The position numbers and the translations under genes were made by a program. 5,029 nt of DNA from an archaeon (GTDB taxonomy: Archaea > Iainarchaeota > Iainarchaeia > Iainarchaeales > Iainarchaeaceae): contig SBBR01000089.1 of the NCBI GenBank assembly GCA_005239615.1, positions 1-5,029 on the forward strand, in the 5' to 3' direction. Under the pieces are notes generated by a model, which saw only the letters and a list, made by a program, of their open reading frames with translations, was not told where the DNA came from and searched no databases. Of this stretch, positions 3,721 to 5,029 are shown piece after piece; within the stretch, counting starts at the first letter, position 1, and each line of letters begins with the position of its first letter.

Positions 3721-5029
3721 ATGAATGGGGCAATCATTCCGGTTCTTGCGCTGCTCGCGGCGCTCATAATCTCAGGGTGTGCACAGGACCCTACTGTGCA
3801 GGTTAACGTCTACGTCAACGATGAGCAGGGAAAGCCCGTTGACGGCGCTAATGTGAGCGCATACTCCAACTACAGGTTCGGCACAGGAGCTGAGAAGTGG
3901 ACGAGAATTGATGGAACACTCACCTCGACAGGCACGACCAAGGACGGCAGAGTGACGCTTAACATCCTACCAGGAAACTACGCGTTCAAGGCAGGCAAGG
4001 ACAACGCGACAGGCGGTGAAGAAAAACTGATAGTGACAAGGGCGGACAGTGTATACATCACGATAAGGGGCCAAACAGCAGAGCTGGTAAACTTCTCAAT
4101 AAGGGTGGTTGACGGTGAGGGGAACACAATAAACGTCGAAACCACGCCAGTATACTATACAGGAATCCTCTGTTACCAGAACGGGCCGTGCGAAATCTTC
4201 ATGGAACCGGTAAAGCTTTACTTAAACCCCGCAAGCTCATCAATTTACCGGAACCAAACTCTCGAATTCACATTCACAACAGAAGGTTATGAGCCAGCGC
4301 TACTCCAAGTGGACGGCGCAACGGCAGTGAACGGCAAGGAATACCGAGCAGTGCTGCAGAGGAAGGGCTCGCCGAAGACAATCAGGTTCGTGGACGGGAA
4401 AGCGTACCCTTATGACGAGACAGACACTACAGGGATTTATGACTACGTTGCAAGTTTTACGGCAGATGGTTCCAGTATAACAGGCTACAAGATAGCGAAC
4501 AGCATGGAAAAGTGGAACAACAAGAATCCAATTTATAATATATTCAGCTATAAGCAACCACACAGTGCAGATTTCGGCAAAGCCCTGCCTGAAGGAACGC
4601 CTGGAAAGAACTTTGAAAGGGTGATTTTTTACGGGTTCACACAAAAGGAGCCGAAATCAATCGTTGAAATAGGCAAGGACATCGGAGGCCTTGACTCATC
4701 CGCAAAAGGCGGTTTAAAGTTCAGGGGCGCTGATGATACACAGCATACAATACCCTTCGCACTTGAGTTGGATGATTCCGAAACCGGAAGCACATTCATA
4801 TTTGACGGGAAGACAATATATTACAAAGTAGAGTACGAGAGCAGCACCTCAGAAAAAATCAAAAGTGTGACATTCAAAAAGGATAACTCGACCGGAACAA
4901 TAATAGAAACTGTCACAAGAGATGGCTCGGCTGTTGCCTTGACAGGCGCAGGCGACAGAAAATTTAAGTACAACGTTTTCGCAAAGAAGATTTTCAACAG
5001 GCTCTGGCTTGTGCTGGCCGCAGGAAATA
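3721..5029 (+). CDS. Secreted lipoprotein with repeated beta-sandwich-like domains (3' truncated)
   Basis: The reading frame has 436 codons without a stop and is cut by the window edge. Residues 1-19 form a hydrophobic signal segment ending in IISG-C20, a lipobox, so the mature protein is probably lipid-anchored at C20 and faces outside. Residues about 26-118 look like a carboxypeptidase-regulatory/transthyretin-like beta-sandwich: VNVYVNDEQGKPVDGANVSA, then TTKDGRVTLNILPGNYAFKA. A second related unit starts at about 123 (FSIRVVDGEGNTIN) and contains C151 and C157, a possible disulfide. Residues about 220-436 are mostly beta-like and unrecognised. N-glycosylation sequons occur at N44, N95, N124, N178 and N389, consistent with a surface protein. 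The signal lacks the usual positive n-region unless translation starts at TTG 3688. No enzyme motif is seen; binding or a structural surface role is inference. It is transcribed from its own promoter. Confidence 0.88.
   Translation, partial: MNGAIIPVLALLAALIISGCAQDPTVQVNVYVNDEQGKPVDGANVSAYSNYRFGTGAEKWTRIDGTLTSTGTTKDGRVTLNILPGNYAFKAGKDNATGGEEKLIVTRADSVYITIRGQTAELVNFSIRVVDGEGNTINVETTPVYYTGILCYQNGPCEIFMEPVKLYLNPASSSIYRNQTLEFTFTTEGYEPALLQVDGATAVNGKEYRAVLQRKGSPKTIRFVDGKAYPYDETDTTGIYDYVASFTADGSSITGYKIANSMEKWNNKNPIYNIFSYKQPHSADFGKALPEGTPGKNFERVIFYGFTQKEPKSIVEIGKDIGGLDSSAKGGLKFRGADDTQHTIPFALELDDSETGSTFIFDGKTIYYKVEYESSTSEKIKSVTFKKDNSTGTIIETVTRDGSAVALTGAGDRKFKYNVFAKKIFNRLWLVLAAGN

Noticed and set aside
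4300..4644. A 114-codon open frame on the - strand inside the lipoprotein gene.
   Set aside because: It is antisense to a clear lipoprotein frame, with no ribosome binding site or family resemblance.

Overview
The window looks like a piece of an archaeal chromosome. The evidence is a tRNA-Ser gene with an intron at the canonical archaeal site (between tRNA positions 37 and 38), bounded by a fold resembling a bulge-helix-bulge. The tRNA has no encoded CCA, several genes have AT-rich TATA-like boxes at archaeal spacing, and the genes are short, close together and preceded by purine-rich ribosome binding sites. The many small membrane proteins, the winged-helix regulator and the lipoprotein with few known relatives would suit a small-genome DPANN-type archaeon, but that placement is inference. 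All six genes whose 3' end is visible stop with TGA.

Layout: (1) Bases 1-191 hold at most the tail of an upstream gene and a promoter. (2) Bases 192-1085 carry two small membrane proteins on the + strand. The first has an in-frame TGA after 13 well-positioned codons, directly followed by a GTG; the second is a 93-residue two-helix protein with a DUF3566-like appearance. A palindrome and competing hairpins lie between them. (3) Bases 1157-1403 hold the tRNA-Ser(CGA) gene, split by a 129-nt intron made almost wholly of purine/pyrimidine hairpins. (4) Bases 1446-3342 are on the - strand: a winged-helix regulator followed 64 nt later by a HAD-family hydrolase (probably one transcription unit), then a separately promoted 71-residue Cys-rich two-helix membrane protein ending at a hairpin/T-tract terminator facing the tRNA. 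(5) Bases 3343-3720 are a divergent intergenic region with a possible 35-codon gene resembling the tail of a RelE-superfamily toxin. (6) From 3721 to the window edge runs a secreted lipoprotein with at least two beta-sandwich-like repeats, cut off at 5029.

The regulator/hydrolase pair is the only clear co-transcribed unit. The other genes appear individually promoted, and the shared theme is the cell envelope: three small or medium membrane proteins and one lipoprotein. No mobile element or CRISPR array is visible. I did not find a recognisable multi-gene system; the most interesting items are the TGA-interrupted membrane gene and the tRNA intron.
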